Shown here piece after piece: positions 9,639-18,184 of a DNA stretch of 64,000 nt (positions are counted from its first letter, which is position 1; every line of letters starts with the position of its first letter). The position numbers and the translations under genes are program-made. Location of the stretch: assembly GCA_964351985.1 (NCBI GenBank), contig CAYGPR010000009.1:33864-97863 (forward strand), read 5' to 3'. The notes under the pieces are model-generated. The model did not search any database, was not told where the DNA came from, and worked only from the letters and a program-made list of their open reading frames with translations. Source of the DNA: Meishania sp964351985. Its GTDB lineage: Bacteria > Bacteroidota > Bacteroidia > Flavobacteriales > Flavobacteriaceae.

Positions 9639-9754
9639 CGTCATTGCGAGGAGCTGAACGAATATTTAAGACGGCACAAGGCTAAAAGCGACGTGGCAAT
9701 CTGTTACATTCACGTTCAGAAATAACAGATTGCCGCGCTACGCTCGCAATGGCG
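9639..9754. repeat. Palindromic intergenic repeat, copy A
   Basis: The outer arms CGTCATTGCGAG (9639-9650) and CTCGCAATGGCG (9743-9754) pair with one mismatch. The inner arms GGCAATCTGTTA (9695-9706) and TAACAGATTGCC (9723-9734) pair perfectly. The element ends 7 bp past the stop of the dioxygenase gene at 9762. Related copies lie at 18025, 22396 and 46321. Confidence 0.85.
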
Positions 9755-9761
9755 ATTCCGA

Positions 9762-10736
9762 CTACCAATCCCGCAACCCCAACAACTTCTCTCCAAGTTC
9801 CGAAAGTTCGGCTGTTTCATATTTCGTCCGCTCCCAATTTCTAGGATCTCCCGGAAAAGCATAGCCTTCGGGTGCGATTCGGTTCTTCCAAGAATTGATG
9901 CGCCATTCGCGCAATTCTTCATTTTCTTCTTCGGCGGGCATCATGGAAATGTATTGCGCAATGCGTACTTTATCTTTCGATTTGTTCGGGCGAATTCCGT
10001 GCGGTTCGGTACTATTGAAAATCAAGAGGTCGCCGGCCTCCATTTTAACCTTTACGATTTTGTCCCCAAGGTCTGAGATATCGGGTTGAAAATGGTCGCG
10101 GTCTTCGGGCTGGGTCAATTTCCAAGTATCATAATTTCGGTAGAGCCATGGAATACATTGAAATCCGCCCATATTCTCATCGGTCTGGTCGGCAAGCGCC
10201 AAGACACCTTGAACGTTTTGGGGTTTGGTTTCCGGGTCATAATCCCAATGAATGAACCCTTTCTTTTCTACACCTAGAGGTAAAGGAAAATTTAGGTTCG
10301 CTCGATCGATGGTTACCCAAAGTTTTTCAGTTCCCCAGACATCAACGAAAGCATCATATACGCGTTGCATTTGACGATTGTTCCAAAGGTGTTGGTTATT
10401 ATATGCTTCCACCATTCCAGTTCCAGTCAATTCTTTCATTTTCATTTCGGCTCGTGGAGGCGCATACCATGTTTCGGGGTCGTTAGGGTCTTTTTCGTCG
10501 AATTCCCAGATAAAATCCGCGGTAGCTTTTGCCTGTGCTACCGGGATAGCATTTTTGATGACGATATACCCGTTGTGCATCCAAAAATCCCAATCTTCTT
10601 CGCTCAACACGCGTAACGGTTTTCCATTGGAACGGTCGTTCAATTTTATTTTACTGCTGGTCGCAGTCGATGGGTTTCCGGGAATTTCCTCATGGGCCTT
10701 ATTGGCCATCTCAACTTTGTATTTTTCCTGTTGCAT
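9762..10736 (-). CDS. Phytanoyl-CoA dioxygenase (PhyH) family protein
   Basis: A 324-residue Fe(II)/2-oxoglutarate oxygenase fold. The metal triad is visible: His163-x-Asp165 in HWDYDP and the distal His246 in EPHGIRPN, with Arg249 or Arg258 available for 2-oxoglutarate. The acidic NPDDPETW-like stretch and the length agree with bacterial PhyH-like enzymes that hydroxylate small molecules; the substrate is unknown. It is divergent from an AraC regulator gene across a 152-bp intergenic region, which makes that regulator its likely controller. A palindromic repeat follows its stop codon. Confidence 0.88.
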   Translation of the reverse strand: MQQEKYKVEMANKAHEEIPGNPSTATSSKIKLNDRSNGKPLRVLSEEDWDFWMHNGYIVIKNAIPVAQAKATADFIWEFDEKDPNDPETWYAPPRAEMKMKELTGTGMVEAYNNQHLWNNRQMQRVYDAFVDVWGTEKLWVTIDRANLNFPLPLGVEKKGFIHWDYDPETKPQNVQGVLALADQTDENMGGFQCIPWLYRNYDTWKLTQPEDRDHFQPDISDLGDKIVKVKMEAGDLLIFNSTEPHGIRPNKSKDKVRIAQYISMMPAEEENEELREWRINSWKNRIAPEGYAFPGDPRNWERTKYETAELSELGEKLLGLRDW

Positions 10737-10888
10737 CTTATATAGATTTTAAAGTGTTGCTCAATTGATGGTATAAAACTACTTCCAAATCATCATGGAA
10801 TCCACCTTGATATTGACAACTATTTGAACAGTATTGATATTTCATTCCGTTAAAACATAAATATGAGACAATTTTGTTATATTTCAAT

Positions 10889-11743
10889 ATGAAAATTGAG
10901 TTGGAAAGTATCAGTCCCGATTCCAAAAGTCCATTTCGGCTTTTACATAATCCTAAGCTGAACCATCTCTTTTATTGGCATTTTCATCCGGAATACGAAT
11001 TGGTCTATATTGAGGGTGCAAACGGCACCCGTCATGTCGGGGACCATATTTCACAATACACGGATAGTGACCTCGTATTTATCGGGTCGAACATCCCCCA
11101 TCTAAATTTTGATCATGGAGTTACCTCCTCATATCGCAAAGAAGTATTGCACATTAAACCTACTTTCAAGGATGTGTTCGCCGCCGAGTTACCCGAATTG
11201 AAATCATTGAATCGACTTTTGGAATTATCACGATACGGAATTGCATTTTCGGGTACTACGAAACAGGAAGTAGGGAAATTAATGAAAGAATTGCATCGAT
11301 TACCCCCTTTCAAATTCTTCATGGAGGTCTTTCGGATTCTGAAAATGGTTTCTCAAAGCTCGGAGTTAGAGCTACTGCATAAAAAACCCTTTGTCAATAC
11401 CTATAGCAAAAAAGAACAAACCCGCATTCGGCAGATTTATGCCCTTATCGATGAACGCTACCAAGGTAAAATTACCGTTGATGAAGTAGCCGGACTATGC
11501 AATCTGAGCAAGCCCGCTTTTTGCCGCTATTTTAAAAAAGCGACGGGTAGTACCTTCATCGGATTTTTAAACCAATATCGCATAAGCCAAGCGAAAAGAC
11601 TTTTGTTGATAGGCAAAAATGTAAGCGAAACCTGCTATGAATGCGGATTTGAAAGTCTTTCTTATTTTAACCGGACGTTCAAAAAAGTGACCGGTGAGAA
11701 CCCGTCCGATTTTAAAAAAAGACTGTTAGCGGATGGCGACTGA
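10889..11743 (+). CDS. AraC family regulator, divergent from the PhyH-like gene
   Basis: A 285-codon frame; the ATG at 10889 is preferred over the in-frame TTG at 10874. The N-terminal cupin sensor carries HFHPEYELVYIEG, and the C-terminal AraC DNA-binding domain runs from about residue 185 (VDEVAGLCNLSKPAFCRYF) to ESLSYFNRTFKKVTGENPSDFKK. The divergent layout with the PhyH-like dioxygenase suggests it senses the pathway's substrate or product. The ligand is not predictable. Confidence 0.9.
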   Translation: MKIELESISPDSKSPFRLLHNPKLNHLFYWHFHPEYELVYIEGANGTRHVGDHISQYTDSDLVFIGSNIPHLNFDHGVTSSYRKEVLHIKPTFKDVFAAELPELKSLNRLLELSRYGIAFSGTTKQEVGKLMKELHRLPPFKFFMEVFRILKMVSQSSELELLHKKPFVNTYSKKEQTRIRQIYALIDERYQGKITVDEVAGLCNLSKPAFCRYFKKATGSTFIGFLNQYRISQAKRLLLIGKNVSETCYECGFESLSYFNRTFKKVTGENPSDFKKRLLADGD

Positions 11744-11822
11744 TTTCAGTTTGCGTTAAAAAAAATACTAAAAGAGGCTGTATGCTGGTCATGTAATTTC
11801 TATCTTACCTTAAAATCAATTT

Positions 11823-12212
11823 ATGAAAATGAAAAATATTATTATTCTTTCAGGTCTATTTTTATTCCTCTTTACTTCTTGCGCACATCGATTGGTTGGA
11901 ACATGGAATGTACAAAAATACGAACGAAAGACTCCTGGAGAAGAAGGCATGTCGGTCAGCAATATTGGCAAAATAACCTTTGACAAAAATGGTTCAGGAG
12001 AAAAGAACCTTGACTATTCGCTTTTGGGGATTTCTGCAAAGGACGTTACCCCCTTTCAATGGTCAGCAACGGATCAGTTCGTTACTATCGAGGGAGAAAA
12101 TTCGGAGATTACCAAGACGTGGATCTATATCGAGAACAAATCCAAGTTTCAAAAATGGCAATCGACAGATGGTGCCAATAATGTGCAGACCTTGGAACTA
12201 GCAAAGGACTGA
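11823..12212 (+). CDS. Lipocalin-like lipoprotein, function unknown
   Basis: A 129-residue predicted lipoprotein: hydrophobic signal, then Cys in LFTSCAHRL, followed immediately by LVGTWNVQKYER. The G-x-W opening and the alternating beta pattern resemble small lipocalin-like proteins of Flavobacteria. No catalytic motif is visible. The DUF421 gene starts only 1 bp after its stop codon, so the two are probably co-transcribed and may both act at the envelope. Confidence 0.75.
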   Translation: MKMKNIIILSGLFLFLFTSCAHRLVGTWNVQKYERKTPGEEGMSVSNIGKITFDKNGSGEKNLDYSLLGISAKDVTPFQWSATDQFVTIEGENSEITKTWIYIENKSKFQKWQSTDGANNVQTLELAKD

Positions 12213-12213
12213 A

Positions 12214-12735
12214 ATGGATATATTTAAAATCATGGAGTTTTCCGTCATCCTAAAAATGCTTTTGGCCGGGGTATGTATCTATGTTTATATTCTTATCATC
12301 ACAAGAATTGCCGGAAAGCGCACCTTCGCCAAGATGAGTAGTTTTGACTTCGCCGTGACCATAGCCATGGGATCCATATTGGCCGATGCCGTAAACAAAG
12401 CGGGCAGTAGTCTGATGCCCGCTTTTGTTTCGTTGGCAATTTTGGTCGCACTTCAAGTACTATTCGCCAAATTCAGGTCTTCATCGAACAAATTTGAAAA
12501 GGTGGTCTCGAATACTCCCATTCTATTAATGGACGGGAGCAACATTTTAAAAGACAATCTCAAAAGGGCTCTTGTCAGTGAAGCGGACTTAATGGGAAAA
12601 CTACGCGAAGCGAACGTGCTACAGCTCTCACAGGTTAAAGCTGTGGTTTTTGAAACGACAGGGGATATTTCGGTTTTGCATACTACAAATGATGTAACCG
12701 TTGATGAAATTATAATGCAAGACGTAGACCAATAA
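12214..12735 (+). CDS. DUF421 (YetF/YcaP-type) membrane protein
   Basis: A 173-residue protein with three N-terminal membrane segments (about residues 10-30, 40-60, 65-85) and a C-terminal soluble YetF-like domain. RIAGKRTFAKMSSFDFAVTIAMGS is the characteristic DUF421 region; its core is GKRTFAKMSSFD. Some Bacillus YetF homologues have been linked to spore germinant signalling or stress, but there is no settled role in non-sporulating bacteria. It follows the lipocalin-like gene with a 1-bp gap and precedes a strong terminator hairpin. Confidence 0.88.
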   Translation: MDIFKIMEFSVILKMLLAGVCIYVYILIITRIAGKRTFAKMSSFDFAVTIAMGSILADAVNKAGSSLMPAFVSLAILVALQVLFAKFRSSSNKFEKVVSNTPILLMDGSNILKDNLKRALVSEADLMGKLREANVLQLSQVKAVVFETTGDISVLHTTNDVTVDEIIMQDVDQ

Positions 12736-12758
12736 GAAATCGGAAAAACTACAAACGA

Positions 12759-12789
12759 AAACCGCCCCGACACTACATCGGGGCGGTTT
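12759..12789. terminator. GC-rich terminator hairpin after the DUF421 gene
   Basis: Perfect 12-bp arms AAACCGCCCCGA (12759-12770) and TCGGGGCGGTTT (12778-12789) surround a 7-nt loop. It lies between the plus-strand DUF421 gene and the convergent lipoprotein gene, so it probably serves both directions. Confidence 0.85.
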
Positions 12790-12879
12790 CCTAACTAAAT
12801 AACCAACCAAAAAATCTTTACTTCGACTGCGCTCAGTATAACAGTCTCGGACTTTTATCTTTTTTAATATTTCTTTCTC

Positions 12880-13791
12880 CTATAATTGTCGTAATCTTTT
12901 GACTTTCATTACAGGATTCGAAGTTTTTTGTCTTTTCTTGACCGTCGAGCCCTTGCCCGATTTCAAGTACTGCTGATACCCTCTTCCTTTAAACTCATAT
13001 ACCGTTTCGCTACTTGGGTGGTACAGCTCGATTGTACTATCATTAATAACGTAGAGTTCAAAGTAATCATTGCCCATGGTATCATAAGCGAGTGTTAAAG
13101 TTTTAAGCGTTTCATCGTTTTCTACGTCGTACACCTGATAATCGCCCTCAAAATCCCATTGCAAATTGCTAACCGCTGTACCGGGAGCATCGATTGAGGA
13201 CCTAAAAAAGGATGGAAGAAATTGTAAAAAGTTCTCATCATCAAAATCGTTCAAGGCACCTTCTTCACTGGCATAGGTCTTTTCCCAAGCATCGTATTCT
13301 TGAAGGAAATAGTTGATATTGTCATAGAAAACAAAGTCATAATCGAAGTTGTTGATGTTATATCCCTTCATATAATAAGACGTATCCGATCTAGAATCAT
13401 AAAGTTCGATGGTGTTTCCGTTAACCGCAAAGACATCCAATAACCACAGTCCGTCAGCATCGTGGTCGATTTCTACGGTTCCGCGAAGGGTGCTGTAATA
13501 ACCCACATCGATTCCGAAGCCGTTTCCGGTCTTACCGATTCCCACAATATTATTGTTGGCATATACGGTGCCTGTATCAAAAGAAATAGTAAAGGCACGT
13601 TGTAAAAATGGCACTTCCCCATTACCTTGTGTCGCATTAATATCGACATACCAAAGATCATACGACTGCAGAACCTGATCCGTATTGAAAGCTGATTCCT
13701 CAATGAAATCGTCTTGGATGATAGTCTCGGTATAACAAGAGGTCAACAATGTTCCGATGAGCAATAGTCCGAATAGTAGTTTTGTCTTCAT
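12880..13791 (-). CDS. Flavobacterial lipoprotein with two related repeats, function unknown
   Basis: A 303-residue lipoprotein: signal peptide then Cys in LLTSCYTET. Two halves look duplicated: residues near 42-145 contain LQSYDLWYVDI and end with NTIELYDSRSDTSYYMKGYN, while residues near 163-280 contain LQEYDAWEKTY and end with STIELYHPSSETVYEFKGRGY. The shared pattern is TIELY-x6-Y-x-KG. I recall similar proteins being labelled nicotinic acid mononucleotide adenylyltransferase in databases; nothing here supports that, since no HxGH nucleotidyltransferase motif is seen. The basic C-terminus (KKRQKTSNPVMKVKRLRQL) is unusual. Confidence 0.75.
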   Translation of the reverse strand: MKTKLLFGLLLIGTLLTSCYTETIIQDDFIEESAFNTDQVLQSYDLWYVDINATQGNGEVPFLQRAFTISFDTGTVYANNNIVGIGKTGNGFGIDVGYYSTLRGTVEIDHDADGLWLLDVFAVNGNTIELYDSRSDTSYYMKGYNINNFDYDFVFYDNINYFLQEYDAWEKTYASEEGALNDFDDENFLQFLPSFFRSSIDAPGTAVSNLQWDFEGDYQVYDVENDETLKTLTLAYDTMGNDYFELYVINDSTIELYHPSSETVYEFKGRGYQQYLKSGKGSTVKKRQKTSNPVMKVKRLRQL

Positions 13792-13893
13792 GATAGTGAT
13801 ATTTATAATTCCACTTAGGATAAAACAATTCTCGTGCCATTATTTTTAACTGATTGATAATCAGTAATTTCATATTCTAATTTTTATTTGGAG

Positions 13894-13901
13894 TATTTTT
13901 G
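13894..13901 (+). promoter_or_regulatory. Candidate -7 promoter element upstream of gpsA
   Basis: TATTTTTG matches the Bacteroidota -7 consensus TAnnTTTG and lies 17 bp before the gpsA start, so the leader would be very short. No clear -33 TTTG at the expected distance was seen. A 7-bp inverted repeat ACTGATT/AATCAGT lies upstream near 13850-13866. Confidence 0.4.
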
Positions 13902-13918
13902 GACAATTAAAGAATCAA

Positions 13919-14920
13919 ATGGATAACACGTTGAAATTCGCAGTCCTCGGAGGTGGAAGTTGGGCCACGGCTATCGTTAAAATGTTGTTGGAAAACCAAG
14001 AAAAAGTGGGCTGGTATATGCGGAGTTCCGATGCTGTGGAATATATCAAGACCGAAAAGCACAACCCCAACTACTTGACTTCGGTGGAGTTCCATACCGA
14101 GCAATTGGAACTTACCTATGACATCAATGAGGCCGTTTCGAAATCAGAAATTTTGATTTTTGCAATCCCTTCTGCGTTCTTAGAAAATGAACTACAAAAG
14201 CTGACAGTTTCCATAAAAGATAAAATTATCTTTTCGGCCATCAAGGGAATCGTGCCCGAAACAGGATTGATCGTTGGAGAACATTTTCATGACAAATACG
14301 ACATCCCCTTCGAAAATATTGGTGTTATTACCGGCCCATGTCATGCCGAAGAAGTGGCATTGGAGCGTTTATCGTATTTGACCATCGCCTGTGCGGACCA
14401 AACCAAGGCAAAGCTAGTAGCACAGAACTTGAGCAGCCATTACATCAAAACCAAAATATCTGACGATATCATCGGTACCGAATATGCCGCCATGCTCAAG
14501 AACATTTACGCACTTGCTGCTGGAATTTACCATGGATTGGGTTACGGAGACAACTTTCAAAGCGTCTTGATGAGCAACGCGATCCGTGAAATGAAACGCT
14601 ATATCAAACGGGTGCATAAAATGAAACGCAACATCAATAACTCTGCCTATCTGGGCGATTTATTGGTTACAGGCTACTCCACCTTTAGTAGAAACCGAAT
14701 GTTCGGAAATATGATCGGTAAGGGCTATACCGTTAAAAGTGCCCAAATGGAAATGAAAATGGTCGCTGAAGGGTATTACGCAGCCAAGACAACTTTCGAG
14801 CAAAAGGCCAAATTCAAGAAGAAAGTAAAAACACCTATTATCGATGCGGTTTATAACGTACTCTACGAAAACGGGAATGCAAAAAGGGTTTTTATGGAAT
14901 TGACGGATAAATTAGATTGA
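13919..14920 (+). CDS. gpsA: NAD(P)H-dependent glycerol-3-phosphate dehydrogenase
   Basis: A 333-residue cytosolic enzyme that reduces dihydroxyacetone phosphate to sn-glycerol-3-phosphate for phospholipid synthesis. The Rossmann start is VLGGGSWATA. Catalytic Lys194 sits in YAAMLKNIYALAAG, and the C-terminal domain has SAYLGDLLVTGYS followed by SRNRMFG. Length is normal. It is the anabolic counterpart of the catabolic glpK/glpD pair 1.4 kb downstream on the other strand. Confidence 0.94.
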   Translation: MDNTLKFAVLGGGSWATAIVKMLLENQEKVGWYMRSSDAVEYIKTEKHNPNYLTSVEFHTEQLELTYDINEAVSKSEILIFAIPSAFLENELQKLTVSIKDKIIFSAIKGIVPETGLIVGEHFHDKYDIPFENIGVITGPCHAEEVALERLSYLTIACADQTKAKLVAQNLSSHYIKTKISDDIIGTEYAAMLKNIYALAAGIYHGLGYGDNFQSVLMSNAIREMKRYIKRVHKMKRNINNSAYLGDLLVTGYSTFSRNRMFGNMIGKGYTVKSAQMEMKMVAEGYYAAKTTFEQKAKFKKKVKTPIIDAVYNVLYENGNAKRVFMELTDKLD

Positions 14921-14961
14921 AGAAAGTTTCCCTATCTTAGAATCAATCAATACCAATAATT

Positions 14962-16356
14962 ATGCGTTCATGGCTGCTATTAATTTTTACCGCTCTCCTA
15001 TTTAACTGCAATACGACCTCTCCCGATGTAACAATAGATGGAATTCTAGAAGTTCCTGAAAACCGGGAAAATCCTGATTCTCGAACCCTTAAATTAGTCT
15101 ATAAGGTTTTAAAAGCGAAGGACACCACTTCTCATAAGAAACCTATAGTTTTATTACAAGGCGGCCCTGGAGCAGCAACCTTAATCATGGAAAAGTTTTG
15201 GGAAAACCACCCGTTTAGAAACAGTAGGGATATTGTACTGATGGACCAACGTGGAACTGGTGCGTCTGAGGCGAGCTGTATAAATATTGGCGAAGCCATA
15301 TTTGCGATTGTAAGACAAGACCTGGATTATGAAAAGGAAGTATGGGCTTTGGACTCCATCTTTAAAAAATGTAATTTGAACCTTAAGCAAAATGCAATAG
15401 ATTTAGCAGGATATAACAGTCGAGAAAATGCAGCGGATTTTGAAGATTTACGTAAAGCTTTGGGATATAAAAAATGGAATCTGTTTGGTGCTTCTTATGG
15501 TTCTCGGCTGGGTTTGACCATTATGCGTGATTTTCCGAATAGTGTTAGAAGCTCAATATTTATAGGAGTTTTTCCTCCCGAATATCAATTATTCGGAGAA
15601 TTAATTGACAATTTTGAAAATTCACTTTTTGAAGTTCTTCAGCGTTGCGAGCAAAATGAGAATTGTAATCGCCTATACCCAAATCTTAAAAAACGGTTAT
15701 TAAAAACCTTGAAAAAATTGGAGTCCGAGCCTTTGCTCTTTGATTACAACTCCAAATCTTTTATTCTGAACCGCCGCGATGCGTTGCTGTTGTTACACCA
15801 GTCACTTTACAGTCGCTATTCAATTGAACATATACCCAAAATTATAGATGCCTTGGAGAAAGGTAAATCTGAACCTATCAGAAATGCCTTCAAAAGCCTT
15901 GAGTTCATTTATAATCTTGTTAATTGGCCCATGAACAATTCGGTCATGGCCTATGAAGAACTACCTTTTCTCGATAGTCTGAAAATAAAAAAGGCATTGG
16001 AAAAATCAGAGTTGGGATTTGACATATTAACTTTTGAAGGATTTAACTCACTATCCAATTGGCATCCCTATAGGGCTTCTGATTTTGAAAACCAACCTGT
16101 AATTTCTGAGATTCCTACACTTATGATATCGGGTAGTTTAGACCCCGTCACTCCACCACGTAATGCTATAGGAGCTTTAAAAAATCTGGAAAATGGTTAT
16201 GGGGTTATTTTTCCCGACGAAAGTCATGATCTATTTAATCCTTGTTTTTTACAGATTACAGAAGACTTTATCAACAATCCTACCCAAAAGCCGAATTCAG
16301 CTTGTAGTTCGGTAAGAAATCCTATTGAGTGGAACTTATCAAACTCGCTCCAATGA
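14962..16356 (+). CDS. Secreted alpha/beta hydrolase, S33/TAP-like peptidase family
   Basis: A 464-residue lipoprotein: signal peptide then Cys in LLFNCNTTS. The alpha/beta hydrolase core has LLQGGPGAAT (oxyanion region), MDQRGTGASE, nucleophile Ser178 in GASYGSR, Asp394 in SGSLDPVTPP and His422 in DESHDLF. The QGGPG box and the TAP-like C-terminus resemble proline-iminopeptidase-like and tripeptidyl aminopeptidases of family S33. Codon use looks more AT-rich than in the flanking glp genes. Its last 18 bp overlap the convergent glpD gene. Confidence 0.88.
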   Translation: MRSWLLLIFTALLFNCNTTSPDVTIDGILEVPENRENPDSRTLKLVYKVLKAKDTTSHKKPIVLLQGGPGAATLIMEKFWENHPFRNSRDIVLMDQRGTGASEASCINIGEAIFAIVRQDLDYEKEVWALDSIFKKCNLNLKQNAIDLAGYNSRENAADFEDLRKALGYKKWNLFGASYGSRLGLTIMRDFPNSVRSSIFIGVFPPEYQLFGELIDNFENSLFEVLQRCEQNENCNRLYPNLKKRLLKTLKKLESEPLLFDYNSKSFILNRRDALLLLHQSLYSRYSIEHIPKIIDALEKGKSEPIRNAFKSLEFIYNLVNWPMNNSVMAYEELPFLDSLKIKKALEKSELGFDILTFEGFNSLSNWHPYRASDFENQPVISEIPTLMISGSLDPVTPPRNAIGALKNLENGYGVIFPDESHDLFNPCFLQITEDFINNPTQKPNSACSSVRNPIEWNLSNSLQ

Positions 16357-18003
16357 AAAGTTCGAATGTTCTTCGATTTGGGCAAGCAATTCTTCTCTCC
16401 AAGATGCAATCTTAACGTCGTCTACTTTGAAAATCGATTTAAATTCTTCCAAAATAGGTTCCATCAAAATGCGAACACTTTCGATATCAAAATATAAGCG
16501 ACCTGTTCTTCTGATAAAGAAATCCATTGGGGTCTGCACCATTTCATGATTGATACCAAAACGAAGTTCGGCCTTGGCCATTCGCACATATTTGTCCTTG
16601 TCTTTTAAGGAAGCGAAGGTTTCCAAAATGGTTTCGGTCTGTTTGCCATAGTTGGTTACCAAAAACCAAGCATGGTGTTCGGTAAAACCATCTAGTTTTA
16701 TGCGGTCATAGATTTCAGAAATGTATTTCTTAACGTGTTTGAACTTTTTAAAATCAACGTTTCCGCAAAGCGGAATTTCATCAGTATAGCACTCTTTTAA
16801 TTTCTTGCCGTCTTCTTCAAAATTTTTGACGATGCGGTCTACCACCCGCTCGGCCATTTTGCGGTAGCCCGTCAATTTTCCGCCCGCGATACTGATCAAA
16901 CCGGTATCGGAAGTAAAAATTTCATCCTTTCGCGAAAGTTCGGAGGCCGATTTTCCTTCTTCATGAATCAACGGTCGTAGTCCTGCCCATGAGGATACAA
17001 TATCCTCCATTTCCAATTCGATTTTCGGGAACATATTGTTGACGGCGGATAACAAGTAAATGGCGTCGGCCAAATCGATTCCGACATTGTCTTTATCCTT
17101 ATTGAAATTAGTATCGGTTGTGCCCACATACGTCACTTTTCCGCGGGGAATCGCGAACATCATCCGCCCATCGGGCACATCAAAATAGACCGATTGTTTT
17201 ACGGGAAGTTTCTCATGCGGAAAGACCAAATGCACGCCTTTGGTCAAATGCAGTTGTTTCCCCTTTTTCGAATTGTTGACACTTCGTAATTCATCGACCC
17301 AAGGGCCAGCTGCGTTAATGACATATTTTGATTTTATCTCGATGTCCTTATCGGAAACCACATCTTTCACCTTTACCCCAGCAACCTTTTCATCGGTATA
17401 CACAAAATCGGTCACCTCGGCATAATTCAAGGCCACGGCACCATATTTCAAACTTGTTTTGATATTCTCAATGGTCAAACGCGCATCATCGGTGCGGTAC
17501 TCCGCATAATACCCTGCACCCTTCAATATTTTTTTTGGAAGTAATGGTTCCAATTTCATGGCCTCCTTTTTCTCCAGCATTTTACGTTTGTCATCGCCTG
17601 TTACCTGGGCCAGAATATCGTATACCTTGAGGCCAATCGAAGTCAACCATTTCCCGTAGGAACCATTCTCGATAAGCGGCAATAACATCTTTTCGGGAAG
17701 CACCAAATGCGGAGCCAATTTATGTACAATGGCGCGTTCAGAACCCACTTCTTTGACCAGCCAAAAATCGAATTGTTTCAAATAACGGAGGCCGCCATGA
17801 ATCAGTTTGGTGGATTTGCTACTCGTACCCGAGGCAAAATCGCCTTTTTCGACAAGTGCAACTCTTAGCCCGCGGGAGGCGGCATCAAGGGCGATTCCGC
17901 CCCCTGTGATGCCCCCGCCAATGACGACCAGGTCGTATTCTTCTTTGGAGAGTTTTTTTATTGTAGCTTCTCTATCTAGGTTTGAGAATTTAATGTTTTT
18001 CAT
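16339..18003 (-). CDS. glpD: FAD-dependent glycerol-3-phosphate dehydrogenase
   Basis: A 554-residue membrane-associated flavoenzyme that oxidises glycerol-3-phosphate to dihydroxyacetone phosphate and passes electrons to quinone. The FAD-binding motif is VVIGGGITGGGIALDAASRG near residues 26-46, followed by the family signature SSKSTKLIHGGLRYL. The DAO domain and the C-terminal domain are both complete. It lies 181 bp downstream of glpK on the same strand; the gap is filled by a long palindromic repeat. Its 3' end overlaps a convergent hydrolase gene. Confidence 0.95.
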   Translation of the reverse strand: MKNIKFSNLDREATIKKLSKEEYDLVVIGGGITGGGIALDAASRGLRVALVEKGDFASGTSSKSTKLIHGGLRYLKQFDFWLVKEVGSERAIVHKLAPHLVLPEKMLLPLIENGSYGKWLTSIGLKVYDILAQVTGDDKRKMLEKKEAMKLEPLLPKKILKGAGYYAEYRTDDARLTIENIKTSLKYGAVALNYAEVTDFVYTDEKVAGVKVKDVVSDKDIEIKSKYVINAAGPWVDELRSVNNSKKGKQLHLTKGVHLVFPHEKLPVKQSVYFDVPDGRMMFAIPRGKVTYVGTTDTNFNKDKDNVGIDLADAIYLLSAVNNMFPKIELEMEDIVSSWAGLRPLIHEEGKSASELSRKDEIFTSDTGLISIAGGKLTGYRKMAERVVDRIVKNFEEDGKKLKECYTDEIPLCGNVDFKKFKHVKKYISEIYDRIKLDGFTEHHAWFLVTNYGKQTETILETFASLKDKDKYVRMAKAELRFGINHEMVQTPMDFFIRRTGRLYFDIESVRILMEPILEEFKSIFKVDDVKIASWREELLAQIEEHSNFSLERV

Positions 18004-18024
18004 TTAGTAATTTTCTTTTTTCTT

Positions 18025-18180
18025 CGTCTTTGCGAGGAGCCAACCAAATGGTCAAAATCAAGTACCAACATTTGCGGCGACGTGGCAATCTGTTGAAAAT
18101 CTTACTGAGATTCGACAGATTACTTCGTCGCTTTATAAAATAGTCTACTTCAACTTTTTAGTCAGCTCCTCGCAAAGACG
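18025..18180. repeat. Palindromic intergenic repeat, copy B (between glpK and glpD)
   Basis: The outer arms CGTCTTTGCGAGGAGC (18025-18040) and GCTCCTCGCAAAGACG (18165-18180) pair perfectly over 16 bp. Inside, a GGCAATCTGTTGAA segment near 18083-18096 partly pairs with TTCGACAGATTAC near 18111-18123, and GGCGACGT is shared with copy A. The element ends 4 bp beyond the glpK stop codon. Confidence 0.88.
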
Positions 18181-18184
18181 CTTT

